Assembly (NCBI RefSeq): GCF_019578655.1
Contig: NC_063257.1
Span: 7,936,001-8,000,000 of the forward strand
Source: Ricinus communis
Lineage: Eukaryota; Streptophyta; Magnoliopsida; Malpighiales; Euphorbiaceae
DNA: 64,000 nucleotides
Reading direction: 5' to 3'
Notes under the pieces: model-generated
The model's input: only the letters and a program-made list of their open reading frames with translations
What the model was told of the DNA's origin: nothing
Databases searched by the model: none
Program-made: the position numbers and the translations under genes
Part shown: positions 1-12,100 of the stretch, one piece after another
How positions within the stretch are numbered: position 1 is the stretch's first letter
Layout: each line of letters opens with the position of its first letter

Positions 1-1994
1 AGCCGTCTAAATAATAGACAAGGATTCTGCATGACTACAATGGGACTCCAGTCACACTGTTGGTTCTCCAATATCACATGAGGTTCCACTAAATTGTTTT
101 CCTGTATTTGAAGGGAAGGAGTTGGTCCATTAACTACTTCCAGTGATTCCTACTCTTGCATCTCATAATCAAATGTCTGGATTGTGACAGAAAGCAAGCA
201 ATTTAAAACACATCCTCACAAATAAAGGGCCCTTATGCTAAAACAGAGACTGCTAGCCAAGCCAGGGTGAGTAGAATGCAAAGTAACAACAACACTATGA
301 ACAAGCATATGTTGAATTTGTATACCTTGCTTTTGTCCCATGCAAATTACTGAAACACCCACAAAAGTACAAATGCTCATCTTTGGGTGCTTCTGGCTTG
401 CTTTTCTACTCACACTAGTTAAACTAGCAATCTCCTAGTAAAACAATCATTGAAACCTGTAACATGCCTAATCCCATCATGAATAAGAAATTCAATTAAC
501 GCATAATGAGTGAATTTAATAAACCGAGTTCTCGAAACAGATGAAAACCTTGTTCAGATGTCTGCATAGATTTCCTTGAAAATGAATCAGCTCTATCTCT
601 CTTTCTCTTCATCTTGCATGTTAGAAGTGCATCAACTGTTTGCATTACATCTGATACACAGCTAGCAAAGAATAAAACCAAAAGCCATGAGATTTCATAG
701 TAAAGGATGACACCACAACACTACAAAATATGGAAAAGAAAGCAGAAGCATTGCTAACCTCAGTGCTAAAAGGGCCCTTGGATTGCTGCAGTATTCTTTA
801 AAACTAGCTAGTAACTTAGAGTGTGATAAATATAATGATGCATCCAGGCCAGGGATGAAAAGCATAGCCACTTTTGGAATGAGAGGCTTGTTCTGCAAAA
901 AACAAAAAGCTGAGTGATAAATTCAGAATATAGTACTTATCAAGAAGGATGTAACACTATTCTATCAAGCTCTAGCATGCACTGTCATTCAAAACGGATC
1001 ATATGAAGGCAAGGAACTTTAGGAAGACTCAAGCCCAATGATGTATATGATGCCAGACTGTATAGCTTTAAGACGAACAATATTTTTACTTATCAAAACC
1101 AAAATGTTAAGACCCAAAAGATAAGGACAGGTTGTTCTTCAAACTCCTCTCTCTCTCTCTCTCTCTCTACTGTATCAACTCATTGCTGAAGACCCCACAT
1201 GGCTAAAAGTAAACGGTCTCAAACCTAACCTGATTACAGTTATACTCATTTTCTTAACTGCAAATACAGTTAAATTCATAGAAACACATTATTCAGGTAT
1301 ATGCACTTGCAAAACACATAATCAGGATGTGTATAAATAAAAAACTAAAGCAGAAGACAAGGGAAAAAAATATGTCCTTTACCTTAATAAATACCCATGA
1401 CGGCATGAACCCTTCAGCAAGCACCCAGGTTACAAGCCCTTGAACGTCCTGTTTCAGAACAGAAACTCCATTCATAGAAGTTTCAAGCTTTATCCAAAGA
1501 TTCAAGAAATAGACTAAACAAAGAACTTACTTCCAAATTCAAAGTTTGATTAGCTTCTGGCATCTTAAAAACAATTTCAGCTTTTGCCTGCAAAGTTTAC
1601 ATTTTATATAAGAAAAAAAATCACAATCCCAAAAATTCCTAATTCAATAAAATCCCAGAAAAAAAAGGCAAAAAAGACATCATTTGGGCATTAAAGCAAA
1701 TCATACAAGTGGAAGTTAACATGAAGCACACGCATTTTCTTTTGTAAGTTACTTCCAGGAAACCAAGTTTCCGTTCACATTCTTTCCACTTAATTAAGCA
1801 TATCAACTAACAATAACTGAACAAACATATAACTTCACCGAGCAAGAAAGAAAGACCAAAAGAAAGAGTACTTGTGGTCCATAGATATCGAAGTAATTGT
1901 TGGTGATGTTGTTACAATTATCAGTTGAATCATCTTCCTTTGAAGAAGATACAGCTTGGATCTCATGCTTTGGAGATGGACATGGAGATGGCAT
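1..1994 (-). CDS. SDN5: SDN5-like 3'-5' exonuclease (small RNA degrading nuclease), N-terminal part, runs off window
   Basis: I resolve five coding exons on the minus strand: 1872-1994, 1531-1587, 1383-1448, 759-892 and 549-661. All have GT-AG borders and the phases join. They encode an acidic N-terminus ending in YFDIYGPQ, then [19 protein letters not shown], then the [14 protein letters not shown]...PSWVFIK block, then [20 protein letters not shown] and a lysine/arginine-rich stretch ([11 protein letters not shown]). From memory this order is the N-terminal region of plant SDN5-type REXO/DEDD exonucleases, which trim small RNAs from the 3' end. The catalytic DEDD domain would lie beyond position 1 and is not seen. 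Exons after 549 are unresolved; a minus frame open from about 149 to 1 may be the next exon, but its phase does not fit directly. The ATG at 1994 is the first ATG of exon 1. Head-to-head with SBDS. Family assignment rests on recall, so the exact paralogue is uncertain. Confidence 0.6.
1147..1168. repeat. (CT)n microsatellite in SDN5-like intron
   Basis: About 11 CT units inside the long intron between exons at 1383-1448 and 759-892. Confidence 0.9.
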
Positions 1995-2321
1995 GGTTTC
2001 TGTTTCTTTGCTTTCCCTTCTTCCGTTTCTCTTCACAAAGAGAATAAATAGTACCACATAGGTGGGGGGTAGCCTCGCAGTTGGCAGAAAGCAAGATTCT
2101 TTAAATTGTAACTTCGGAAAAATCGAAAATATAAGCCCTACTATGTGGGCTGAGCTCAGCCCATAATTTGAACAGACCCAAGACTGAAAACTAGGCCCTA
2201 AATAAGCCCAACGAGGTTTCCAGACACACTTTCGCTCTTATTGTGGCGGTGCAGGAGTGAAAAGGAAGAAGAAGAAGAAGTTAAAAGAAAAAGATCGGGA
2301 CATCCACAATTAGAAAGAGAA
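1995..2321. promoter_or_regulatory. Bidirectional promoter between SDN5-like gene and SBDS, with Site II palindrome
   Basis: About 330 bp separate the two divergent start codons. Within it lie TGGGCT (2146-2151), AGCCCA (2158-2163), AGGCCC (2193-2198) and AGCCCA (2205-2210). These are Site II-type motifs, bound by TCP factors and common upstream of plant ribosome-biogenesis and growth genes. The first two are arms of a perfect 18-bp palindrome, TGGGCTGAGCTCAGCCCA (2146-2163). No clear TATA box is visible, which is usual for this promoter class. Shared control of the two genes is inference from geometry and motifs. Confidence 0.6.
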
Positions 2322-4800
2322 ATGTCGAAATCACTGATGCAACCAATAGGCCAAAAAAGGCTAACAAACGTAGCGGTGGTTCGATTAAAGAAACATGGTT
2401 TTCGATTCGAAATTGCTTGTTACAAAAACAAGGTCCTTTCTTGGCGCTCTGGCGTGTAAGTAATAAATGATCTTTCTTCTTAATAATAATATAATCATTT
2501 CCTTGTTTTGCATAATTAGTAACTGGGTTGTGTTTTTGTTTCAGAGAGAAAGATTTAGATGAAGTGTTACAGTCACATACTGTTTATTCAAATGTTTCAA
2601 AAGGAGTTCTCGCTAAGTCTAAAGATTTAGAAAAAGCTTTTGGTACTGATGATCAAACCAAGATTTGTCTTGAGGTAAAATGATAGTAATAGTAGTTCCA
2701 TTATCAAAGTTTTTAACCTCCTCATTTTATTTGGCAAGTTTTTGTCTTTGTTTATGATTTGAATTATTGTTTTAATTGTGATGATGATGAATAGATATTG
2801 GAGAAAGGGGAGCTTCAAGTTGCTGGGAAAGAGAGGGAATCTCAATTAACAAGTCAGTTTAGGGATATAGCAACCATGGTTATGCAGAAAACAGTGAATC
2901 CTGAAACTCAACGCCCTTATACTATTAGTATGATTGAGAGGCTTATGCATGAAATTCACTTTGCTGTTGATCCACATAGCAGCTCCAAGAAGCAGGTTAT
3001 CTGTTACCCTATCAAGTCTTATGTGAAAAATGCTATCAATAATTTCTCATTCAAGTTTTAGTTCATGTACAATGTGACTATGTTTTTAGTTTATTGGTTA
3101 TCCTATGATTTTGTTAGGATAGAGTTGTCTTTCTATTCCATGTTATCAATCTATTATTGGATTTTAATGCTGTTCTTTTTTTCTCTTTTGCAACTTGTTG
3201 ACATGGGCCTTAGTTTTATGGAGAAGTTCTAATTTGCTAACTGAATGTCCTGTGCAGGCTCTGGAGGTTATTCGGGAGCTTCAAAAGCATTTTCCGATAA
3301 AACGGTCTCCAATGAGACTGAGACTTGCTATTTCTGAACCTAATATCTCTTCTCTTTTGGAAAAGTTAAATACATGGAATGCTACTGTGGTTTCTAAGGA
3401 TGAATCTGGGAGTCAGCTATCTGTTGTAAGTTTCAGTCTGCCATGTTAATCTCATGTAAATTGTATTTTCACTTTTCATGTGTTTTATCTTCTTACCTAT
3501 GTACTGCCTCTACCCAGATTGAGTGTAGCCCTAATTTGGATGGTTTTTGGTAATATCTCGAACAAGTAAATGGTGTTTACAACAAATGTACAGGCTGTTC
3601 AATGGTTTTTTGGTAATATCTGAAACAAGTAAGTGCTGTCTAGAATGAATGTACCAGGAATTTGTAGGATTACTCTGAATAACTTGTTCTTTTTTTTGTT
3701 TTTTTCCCTTTCATCCTGTTAAAAGTACTTATCAAACTAGTAGGCTGTTGATATAAGATAGGGACTTCTGATATAAGTTTGCTTTCAAGAGATATTGCCA
3801 ATTCTACTTCTTAGATTAGTTTTTGTTGATTGCAGTAGAATACTGCACTTATAGAAGATGAAAGATGACGATTATCGTTTGTGTTTACAGAGTGATTGAG
3901 ATTTACTATTTGTCCTTGGATTAAAACCTGTATATTTAAGGAGACAATTATAGTTTGCAAAAAAATTTCTTTCTTTCAGGAATTTCTGTAAATTTAGTTA
4001 CTACTATATTTTCCTGTCTGCTCAACTTGGTGTAAAAATGTAGACATTGGAAAAAGGATTGCTAGCATGTACCAAAGTGAGCTACCCTGTGACTGTTTCT
4101 CCATTCATACACAAGTTGTGTAATTGTTCTGCGGTCTTTAACTTGTTCACAATCTGTTGATGAATGAGAAACCGTAGTTGCTAACCAAATTTAAGCTGCT
4201 ATTCCTTATCCTGTTGTGCTACTTTTCTACTTTAGGTTTCGCTAGTTATTTTTTCTCCTTGGTAATGTACTTTTTCACATGCTAGTTAGATGCATCTTTT
4301 GATCTCAACCTTAACCTTCTTCTAGACTTTGCTTATATAATTATATATCATTGTGTTTTCAGATTTGTGAATTAGATCCAGGTCTCTTTCGAGAGTGTGA
4401 TGTCTTGGTGAGGAATCTGCAGGGCAGGTTGGAAATTCTCGCCATGTCTGTGCATTTTGAAGGGGACGCTCATGTAGATGATTATGATGATTATGAAGAT
4501 GTACCAGCAAGCATACCCAAGGAATCCACTGATTCGGTGGTTCAACTGAGTGAGAAAATACAAAAGCAGACCATCTCTGCGGAGAAGAAGAATGAGGGGG
4601 AGGTAAAGCAACACAAGTGCAACACATGCAATGCTTTTGTTGGGGACGCCAAGGAGTATAGGGATCACTTCAAGAGTGAATGGCACAAACATAATTTGAG
4701 GCGCAAGACTAGGCACCTCTTACCTCTCACAGCTGAGGAATGCTTAGCTGATGTTGAACTGGATGACTCAAAGGCAGATCTGAAAGATTACTCATTTTGA
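2322..4800 (+). CDS. SBDS: SBDS ribosome maturation protein, plant type with C-terminal C2H2 zinc finger
   Basis: Five exons, 2322-2455, 2545-2674, 2795-2995, 3258-3425 and 4363-4800, all with GT-AG borders and compatible phases, encode 356 residues. The start [20 protein letters not shown] is the conserved SBDS N-terminus, so I prefer this ATG to the in-frame opening further upstream. Exons 1-2 carry the FYSH domain (residues about 1-90), which in homologues contacts rRNA. Exons 3-5 carry the middle and C-terminal SBDS domains. Residues 297-319 form a C-X2-C-X12-H-X5-H finger (Cys297, Cys300, His313, His319) after an acidic DDYDDYED run; animal and yeast SBDS lack this extension while plant proteins have it. 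The known family role is release of eIF6 from pre-60S subunits with the GTPase EFL1. No break or odd residue was seen. The last intron (3426-4362) is the longest. Confidence 0.95.
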
Positions 4801-6194
4801 GATGAGGCAGAGCCCTGTTTGATCACTGAATGCAGATTGGCATTATTTTGTACAGTATTGGGCCATGTGACATGGTACTCTTAAATTTGCTTATAAACAT
4901 TGCTAATCTGTCTTCTGATATAGTTAACTGAATGCAGGTTATACTCTAGTTTATTAATTTTTCAGTAGGCTCTGCATAATGCAGAATCTGTTCATCCAAA
5001 TATCGAAAGTCAGGATTGCAACATTATGTCAAGTATTGTCTCTCTATTTTGTGGATAACACACATTTCCTGTCTTCGTTGAAATCTGTGAAATGAGTAAT
5101 TATTGTTGCAAATATCCCATTTTTTATTTCCTTTCCGTTATTTCATTTGGTGGCACATTTGTTTCCTCTAATTTTAAGAACAGCAAGGTCCTCCTTTGGT
5201 GTGCATTTACAGAAACAAGGCCCAGAACCTTTCCCTTTAACATATTCCATGTCAAATATCACATAGAATAATCTGGGTAATTATATCTGCTCTGAAACTA
5301 TTTCGAAATGCTCTTAATGCTTAGAGGATGGCATCATGTGCATCGTGATTCCCTATCTAAGTTCAACTGTTTAACAGTGGGTGACAGTTTGCTGTTTTAA
5401 CATAGATTGATTCAAAAAACACCTGCGATGACCTCTTCCATGATCAAGGTGTCCTTCTATGAAATCCAGGGTGATCTGCTAGTGCCCTTCTATTCCATTT
5501 TATTTTCTCTGTACACGCTTGTTGAACAAATTACTTTCAAAAGTCTTTGCATCCATAACATCCCATCAACATTGGAATTTCTTGTATTTCTGTTGCGATG
5601 GACCTAAAGAAGGCCATGTGGTGGAATGAAACAGAATTCATCCCAAAAGTCTTTCTATCCTGTGTGATGAATTCTTACCCACCTTCAAGGCAGGTAGGCA
5701 ACTATGCGCCATGAGTTACTAAACCAGTGATGCATATGCACCCCAACTCAGATATATATAGAGCAAGCAGGTTTTTGCATTCAAGCTCACTGCCGAGCTT
5801 CACGCGCTAGATTTATACTTTGAGGTCTTTTTCTGCGCTTCACAGTTATGATGGAACCGGGAGATGGAAGGTACCTGCCGCAAGGTAAATTGGGCTTTGT
5901 GCTATGATCAATACTTCATCCCTGCAGATAAACTTACATTTTGAGTTAAAATAAAGGACGTTTAGATCTTTTTGTCGAAATGAGGGGATTTCGGGTCAAT
6001 GGTACCATTGAGATCTTCAATGTTCTTGAGGGTTCAAGGACATGCTTTATCCTGTGATTTCTACCTTGCATGGGAGAAATTAATTGCTGGGAGCCAAAAC
6101 ATGGAGCTGCCTGTTTGTAAAAGAACAAGATAATAATAATACATATAAGAACAAGAATAGAACAGTGCAAGAACGATTCTGTTATAAGTAATTC
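4801..6194. other. 3' region between convergent SBDS and MAPKKK genes
   Basis: This holds the SBDS 3' UTR and the 3' side of the minus-strand MAPKKK. I see no separate gene. On the minus strand about 5780-5900 has a short open frame containing GRYLPSPGSIITVKRRKRP, which could be a spliced C-terminal tail exon of the MAPKKK. I could not find splice borders that join it convincingly to the kinase frame. Confidence 0.4.
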
Positions 6195-9100
6195 TCAAAG
6201 ATATCTAAGCATTTTTAATACTACCATGGAATGTCTACGGCATGGAGAGCAGGCTTCATCAACAGAACAAACACTGGCAACTTCTCTCATGTCTTGATTT
6301 TGGATGAAAGGATGATTTAGCAGTTGTGCAGTAGTGGGGCGTGTACATGGATCCCTCTGCAGGCAAAGCTTTACAAAACTCTCTGCATCCTCGGACAGGT
6401 GACTGGGGATTTCAGGATAATCCACGCCGTTGGCAATCTTAAATATTGCAGCCACCTGATCAGATACAGGATTCTATGAGAAGGAACCTACAATTTTCTG
6501 CTTGCTTGGTGAAAGAAAAAAGCATGAAGTGGTTTAGTTACTATATCATACCCCCTCGTACTTGCTCCATGGGGGTTTTGAAGTGGCCATTTCAAGAATT
6601 GTGCAGCCTAAGCTCCATATGTCAACAGCAAGACTACAGCTACTAGTGTTCGTTATAACCTGCAAATGTTACAGACAGTTCAAATTTTGTCAAAGCTATA
6701 AAGTTGCAGAGGAAACAGAAATGATAAGTTTGAACATAGCTAGAAAGAAAAGACATGATGATAATGGATCTACCTCAGGTGCCATCCAGTAAGGACTTCC
6801 TTTAAAAGAAAGCATCGAAGAAACTGATTTTATCTGGATGTTTAAGCTACAGGAGATCAGATACAGCTTGTAGAATAAACAGAATGTTTAGCAATAGCAA
6901 AAGTGGATTGATCTTAACAAGAAGAGACTTGCATGTTTGGCCATGCCAAAATCAACAAGCTTAATATCACCATTAGGATCTACTAGTATGTTTGCGCCTT
7001 TAATGTCCCTGCCAGTGAAAATACAATACCCTGAGGGATTTCAGGTGAGCAGAGTAAGGATGACGCCTGACAAAGCACTAAAACTGCTGGAAAATTTAAA
7101 TACCTGTGCACTGTATTCCGTCTGTGTAAGTAAGCTAGCCCGCAAAGAATCTGCTTCGTGTAACTTCGAATTACAGGTTCCGAAAATGGACCGTATTCGT
7201 TAAGCAATTTTTGGATTGAACCTCCAGAAACATACTCCAAATAGACTGAGAGTTTATCTTCTTCCTGCAAATAAGAATTTAGTTATGTGACATGCTTACA
7301 CCTGATCTCATGTTTGAGTAGTTAGTTCAACCAAAGTATCAACATTGACACAAATATGATATCAGTTATTTTTAATGGGAGAAGAAAGATAAAAGAATGC
7401 AATACCATTTTGCTTCCATAATATTGAACAATGTTCGGATGTGACAGTTCACTAATTAATGCAATCTCCTGGTCATACAGAAAGAGAAAGCAGTAGCAAG
7501 TTAGTTGCCTCAGGCTGTCAACGCTTAAAATTGAGGCGACTGCGAAAGAGAGGAGGATACCTGATTCAGTTGCTTGAGACATTCAGTTGAGCTCTGATCA
7601 TCAGAAATAACCCGTACTTCTTTCACTGCACATATTTGTCCATTATCACTGCAAACAAAACATCACAGCATTAAAATGGCTTCTCCCTTGCAAAAAATCC
7701 ATAGTGTTGATTATCATTAGATAAAAGATTACTTATTGAATGCAGCATAAACATGGCCAAATGTCCCTCTTCCTAGAAGCTTTTTCCCTTCTTCCAACTT
7801 GACTGAAGATTCTGAGAAGATTTCACAGGAGAACCTGGGGGAAGAGGCAAAGGATGACGGGGATGTTTTCGGTTTTCGTGCTTTTCCGATTGGGACTCCG
7901 TACCAGCATCCCATACTAGTGGAGGAGGTAAAGGTGATACCTGTATTCTCGAAGCTTTTGATCCAGGACATGAAATTCTTGACCTTGAGTTATTTTTATT
8001 TTCTTCAACTAACCTGCAAGCATCATATAACATCCTTCAATTCTTTCTTTTAAAAGCAGAAGGGATCATATATTTCAATATGGTACATTAAACATTTGAT
8101 GGACATGATTTTTTCCAAAAGATTTATTGATTCACCCCAAAAACGAAGTAGAAAAGTAGAGGTACTCATCGTGATCATATTTATTTTTAGTATCAAAAAG
8201 ACCAAAACCGTTTTTTGATATTTAAATTTCTGACGATAGATAATAGAACCACCATCCACTTAGGAGGTCAATAAGCCCCATAAACAAAATTCCTGTATTC
8301 TGTGTAAATTTTTATATAACAATGATGAATATTTGTGTTACAAGAATTCTGAGTTTATTATATTTTATGATGGAAATATATACATGCTGGAATTCTGAGT
8401 TTTCTTCCTAACGATACTTCTGAGTTTTTGGGGAAAAGGTGGAAGTGACCTTTCCTCCAAGGCAGAAAAGGATGCTCCCTTTTCTCCTTGGTCAGGGATG
8501 AAAGGTCTGCACAAGCAACCTAACTTGTGCAGCCTCTGAGACCAAAAGGAGCTGTTATTTTCTGTTTTCGTCAACACTCCCCCTTAAGGTGGGTTTGAAT
8601 AAGTTTATCGAGCCCATCTTGCTGAGAATAGAGTAATGAGTCTGATTGTCGAGAGATTTTGTGAATATGTCTGCTAGCTGATCTTGACTCTTAATATAAG
8701 GTGTTTCAATTTCTCCTTTCTGGACTTTTTCTCTGATAAAATGGCAATCCACTTCGATGTGCTTAGTTCGCTCGTGGAATACTGGATTGGACGCTATGTG
8801 ACGGGCAGCTTGGTTATCGCAATGCATTTTCATAGGTTCTTCGCTTTCAATCTTTATATCCTTGAGAACTTGTTTGATCCAAATGAGTTCACTAGCTGTG
8901 GATGCCATTGCACGATATTCGGCTTCAGCACTTGATCTAGCAACCACACTTTGTTTTTTACTTTTCCATGTTACCAAGTTTCCTCCGACAAAGACACAGA
9001 AACCAGTGGTTGACTTCCTGTCACAGCTTCCAGCCCAATCTGCATCAGAAAAAACCAACTATGTTGTGGAGTTGTTTTTCTTCATCCAGATTCCTTGACC

Positions 9101-12100
9101 GGGAGTTCTCTTGAGATATCTAAGGATCCGGTCTATGGCTTCGAGATGGCTGAAGCGAGGAGCATGCATGAACTGACTTACCATACTAACTGCAAATGAA
9201 ATGTCAGGTCTAGTGACAGTCAAATAAATCAGTTTTCCTACCAGGCGCTGATAATGCCCTACGTTGGTTAAGGGTTTTCCATCTTCAAGGTTGAGTTTGA
9301 CTTTGGTTTCCATTGGAGTGATGGCCGGTTTAGCTCCTATTTTTCCTGTTTCCTTTAAAAGGTCAAGGGTATATTTCCTTTGAGATAGGAATAATCCCTT
9401 GTCAGATTTTGCCATTTTTATACCGAGGAAATAAGAAAGTTGGCCTAGGTCTTTGATATCAAATTCCTTTTTTAGGCTCTGTTCGACCTCTTTTATCCCT
9501 GATCATCATTACCTGTTATTATGATGTCATCAACATATACTAGAATAACAATAGTATGTTTGTTAGTCTGTTTAACGAACATAGATGAATCCGATTCACA
9601 TTTATTGAAACGAATGCTTAATAAAAAACGGCTGAGTTTGGCGTACCATGCTCTAGGGGATTGTTTCAGGCCATAGATTGCCTTTTTTAGTTTACATACC
9701 AGGGAAGAATCTGAGGTTGACTTATGTCCGGGAGGTAGCTTCATGTAAACTTCCTCTTCTAGGTTTCCTTGTAAGAAGGCATTCTTGACATCCATTTGGA
9801 ACAGATTCCAACCCTGATTGATTGCTATTGAGAGAAGGATTCTGACCGTATTCATCTTAGCTACAGGAGCAAACGTCTCTTGATAGTCAACCCCATAAGT
9901 CTGGGTGAAACCTTGGGCTACAAGTCTTGCCTTGTATCTTTCAACGGTTTCATCACTATTGAACTTGATTTTGTAAATCCACTTACATCCCATGGGTTTT
10001 TTATTTTGTGGAAGTGGAACAATGCTCCATGTCTCATTCCTTTCTAGAGCAAGGAGTTCTTCTTCCATAGCTTTACACCAAGTGGGGTCAGTGTTGGCTT
10101 CATAGAAGTTAGCGGGTTCAACGAGTTTGGAAATCTGACATAGATAGTTGCGGTATTGATTAGATAAGACATTATAGGAAATAAAATTCTGAATCGAGTA
10201 TGTTACCGAATGAGACACATAGTCTCTAAATTTCACAAGAGGTCTGGTTTGTCTGGTAGATCTTCGCAAGGCAATTTCTTCTTCTGCTACTTCTTGAGAT
10301 TGGACCTCTGGAATAGGATTGTCTCCCCCTGAAGGAATTAGCCTAGAGACGAGAGGGACTCCCCAAGGCCCGGTCCGAAATGCAAGAGGAAATCGAGTTA
10401 AGCGAAAATAAGGAAGGGGGGGGGGACCACTGGGAAAGTCTGTGCTGGTGGGAGTGGTGTAATAGGGATCATTCTCTACAAAACTGACATCACGAGAGAC
10501 ATAGGTTTTATGGGTCACGGGATCATAACATTTGTATCCTTTTTGGGTGGAGGAATATCCTAAAAAGAGGGTTTTTACAGAGCTGCGGTCTAATTTATGC
10601 TGACACTTTATATGGACATAGCACACACAACCAAAGACTCGAAGGTGACCTAAATCTATTTGACGGCCTTTGAGAATTTCTAGAGGACTCATATTTTTTA
10701 AGGTGACAGAAGGTAATCGATTGATGAGATAGGTGGCAGTTAAGAGAGCATCCGACCAAAAAACAGAAGGGACATTATTTTGAAAAAGAAGGATGCGAGT
10801 GACATTGAGAAGATGTCGATTTTTGCGTTCAAAAACACCATTTTGTTCGGGAGTATTAACACATGTGGTTTGACGCAAAATTCCATTTTGTTTAAAGAAA
10901 CTAGAAAAGTTGTGATTTACATACTCCGTACCATTATCGGAACGAAATATTTTTAGTTTTGCATTATACTAGTTTTTTATAAAATTAAAAAATTCTTGGA
11001 ATCGAGAGAAAACTTCATTTTTTTCTTTTAATAAATAGATCCATGTGTTACGAGAGTAATCGTCAATGAAAGTGACAAAATATCTAAAATGATTATAGGC
11101 AGTAATGGGGGCAGGTCCCCAAACATCAGAATGAATTAAATCAAAAAAAATTTCTGACCTACTAGAAGATAAGGAAAAAGGCAATCGTGTGTGTTTAGAA
11201 AATTTACACACATCACAATTACTCAAGTTTAAATTGTAACAAAATAACTTATTTAGAACAGAGTCGGAGGGATGCCCACATCTCTGATGCATGAGCATGC
11301 CAGGGGTGGTTGATATAAGGCATTGCGGGGAAGAACTATGAAGGTAGTAGAGGCCATTTTCTAAGTGTCCTTTACCAATCGTCTTTCCGGAATTTCGATC
11401 CTGAAAGGAGACTGAAAATGGTGAGAAAATGACATTGCAGTTCAAATTTTTAGTAATCTTACTAACAAATAACAAGTTAGAATTAAATTGAGGCAGAAAT
11501 AAAACATCATTAATGTTGCAATTAAATAAATTTGTGGTGCCATGGCCATGAATTTTGACCTTGTTCCCGTTTGCAACGGTCACATGATGAGGATCCTTGA
11601 TGGAATGAATTTTGTTTAAATTTGCAGGATCCCAAGTCATATGATCAGTGGCACCGGAGTCAATAATCCATGTATTTAGATAAGATTTAGCATTATGAAA
11701 CAAATTGTTTTGAACCGAACCTGACCCTTCGGGTTGTACCGACCCGAATCCATGTGGTTGCCGAATCAAGGCTTGGAGTTGGGCCAAAAATTCGGTCATT
11801 TGGGCCTGACTGGTGGGCTGGGCCTGGGAGCCCGGATGGGCCTGTGGAGCTGGATGGGCCTACTGGGCTTGATTGGAGAATGGGCCTGGCCCATGGGCCT
11901 GCTGGGCTTGAGTGAAGAATGGGCCTGGCCCAGTGGAGAGGTCCAGCCCATGAAGACCATGGATCATTGGGTCGGGTCGGGTCGGGTTGCCTAATTTGGT
12001 TCATTCCGGGTCGGGTCGAGAAAACCCTAGAAATTCGGGTTGCCTTTCGGGTCGGGGCGTCATATATTTTTCGGCATATGACGCCCCCATTCCCGAATGA

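Noticed and set aside
7816..7838. A 23-bp GT...AG stretch in MAPKKK exon 3 whose removal would restore the frame
   Set aside because: Far below the minimum plant intron length (about 60 bp); better explained by a homopolymer indel.
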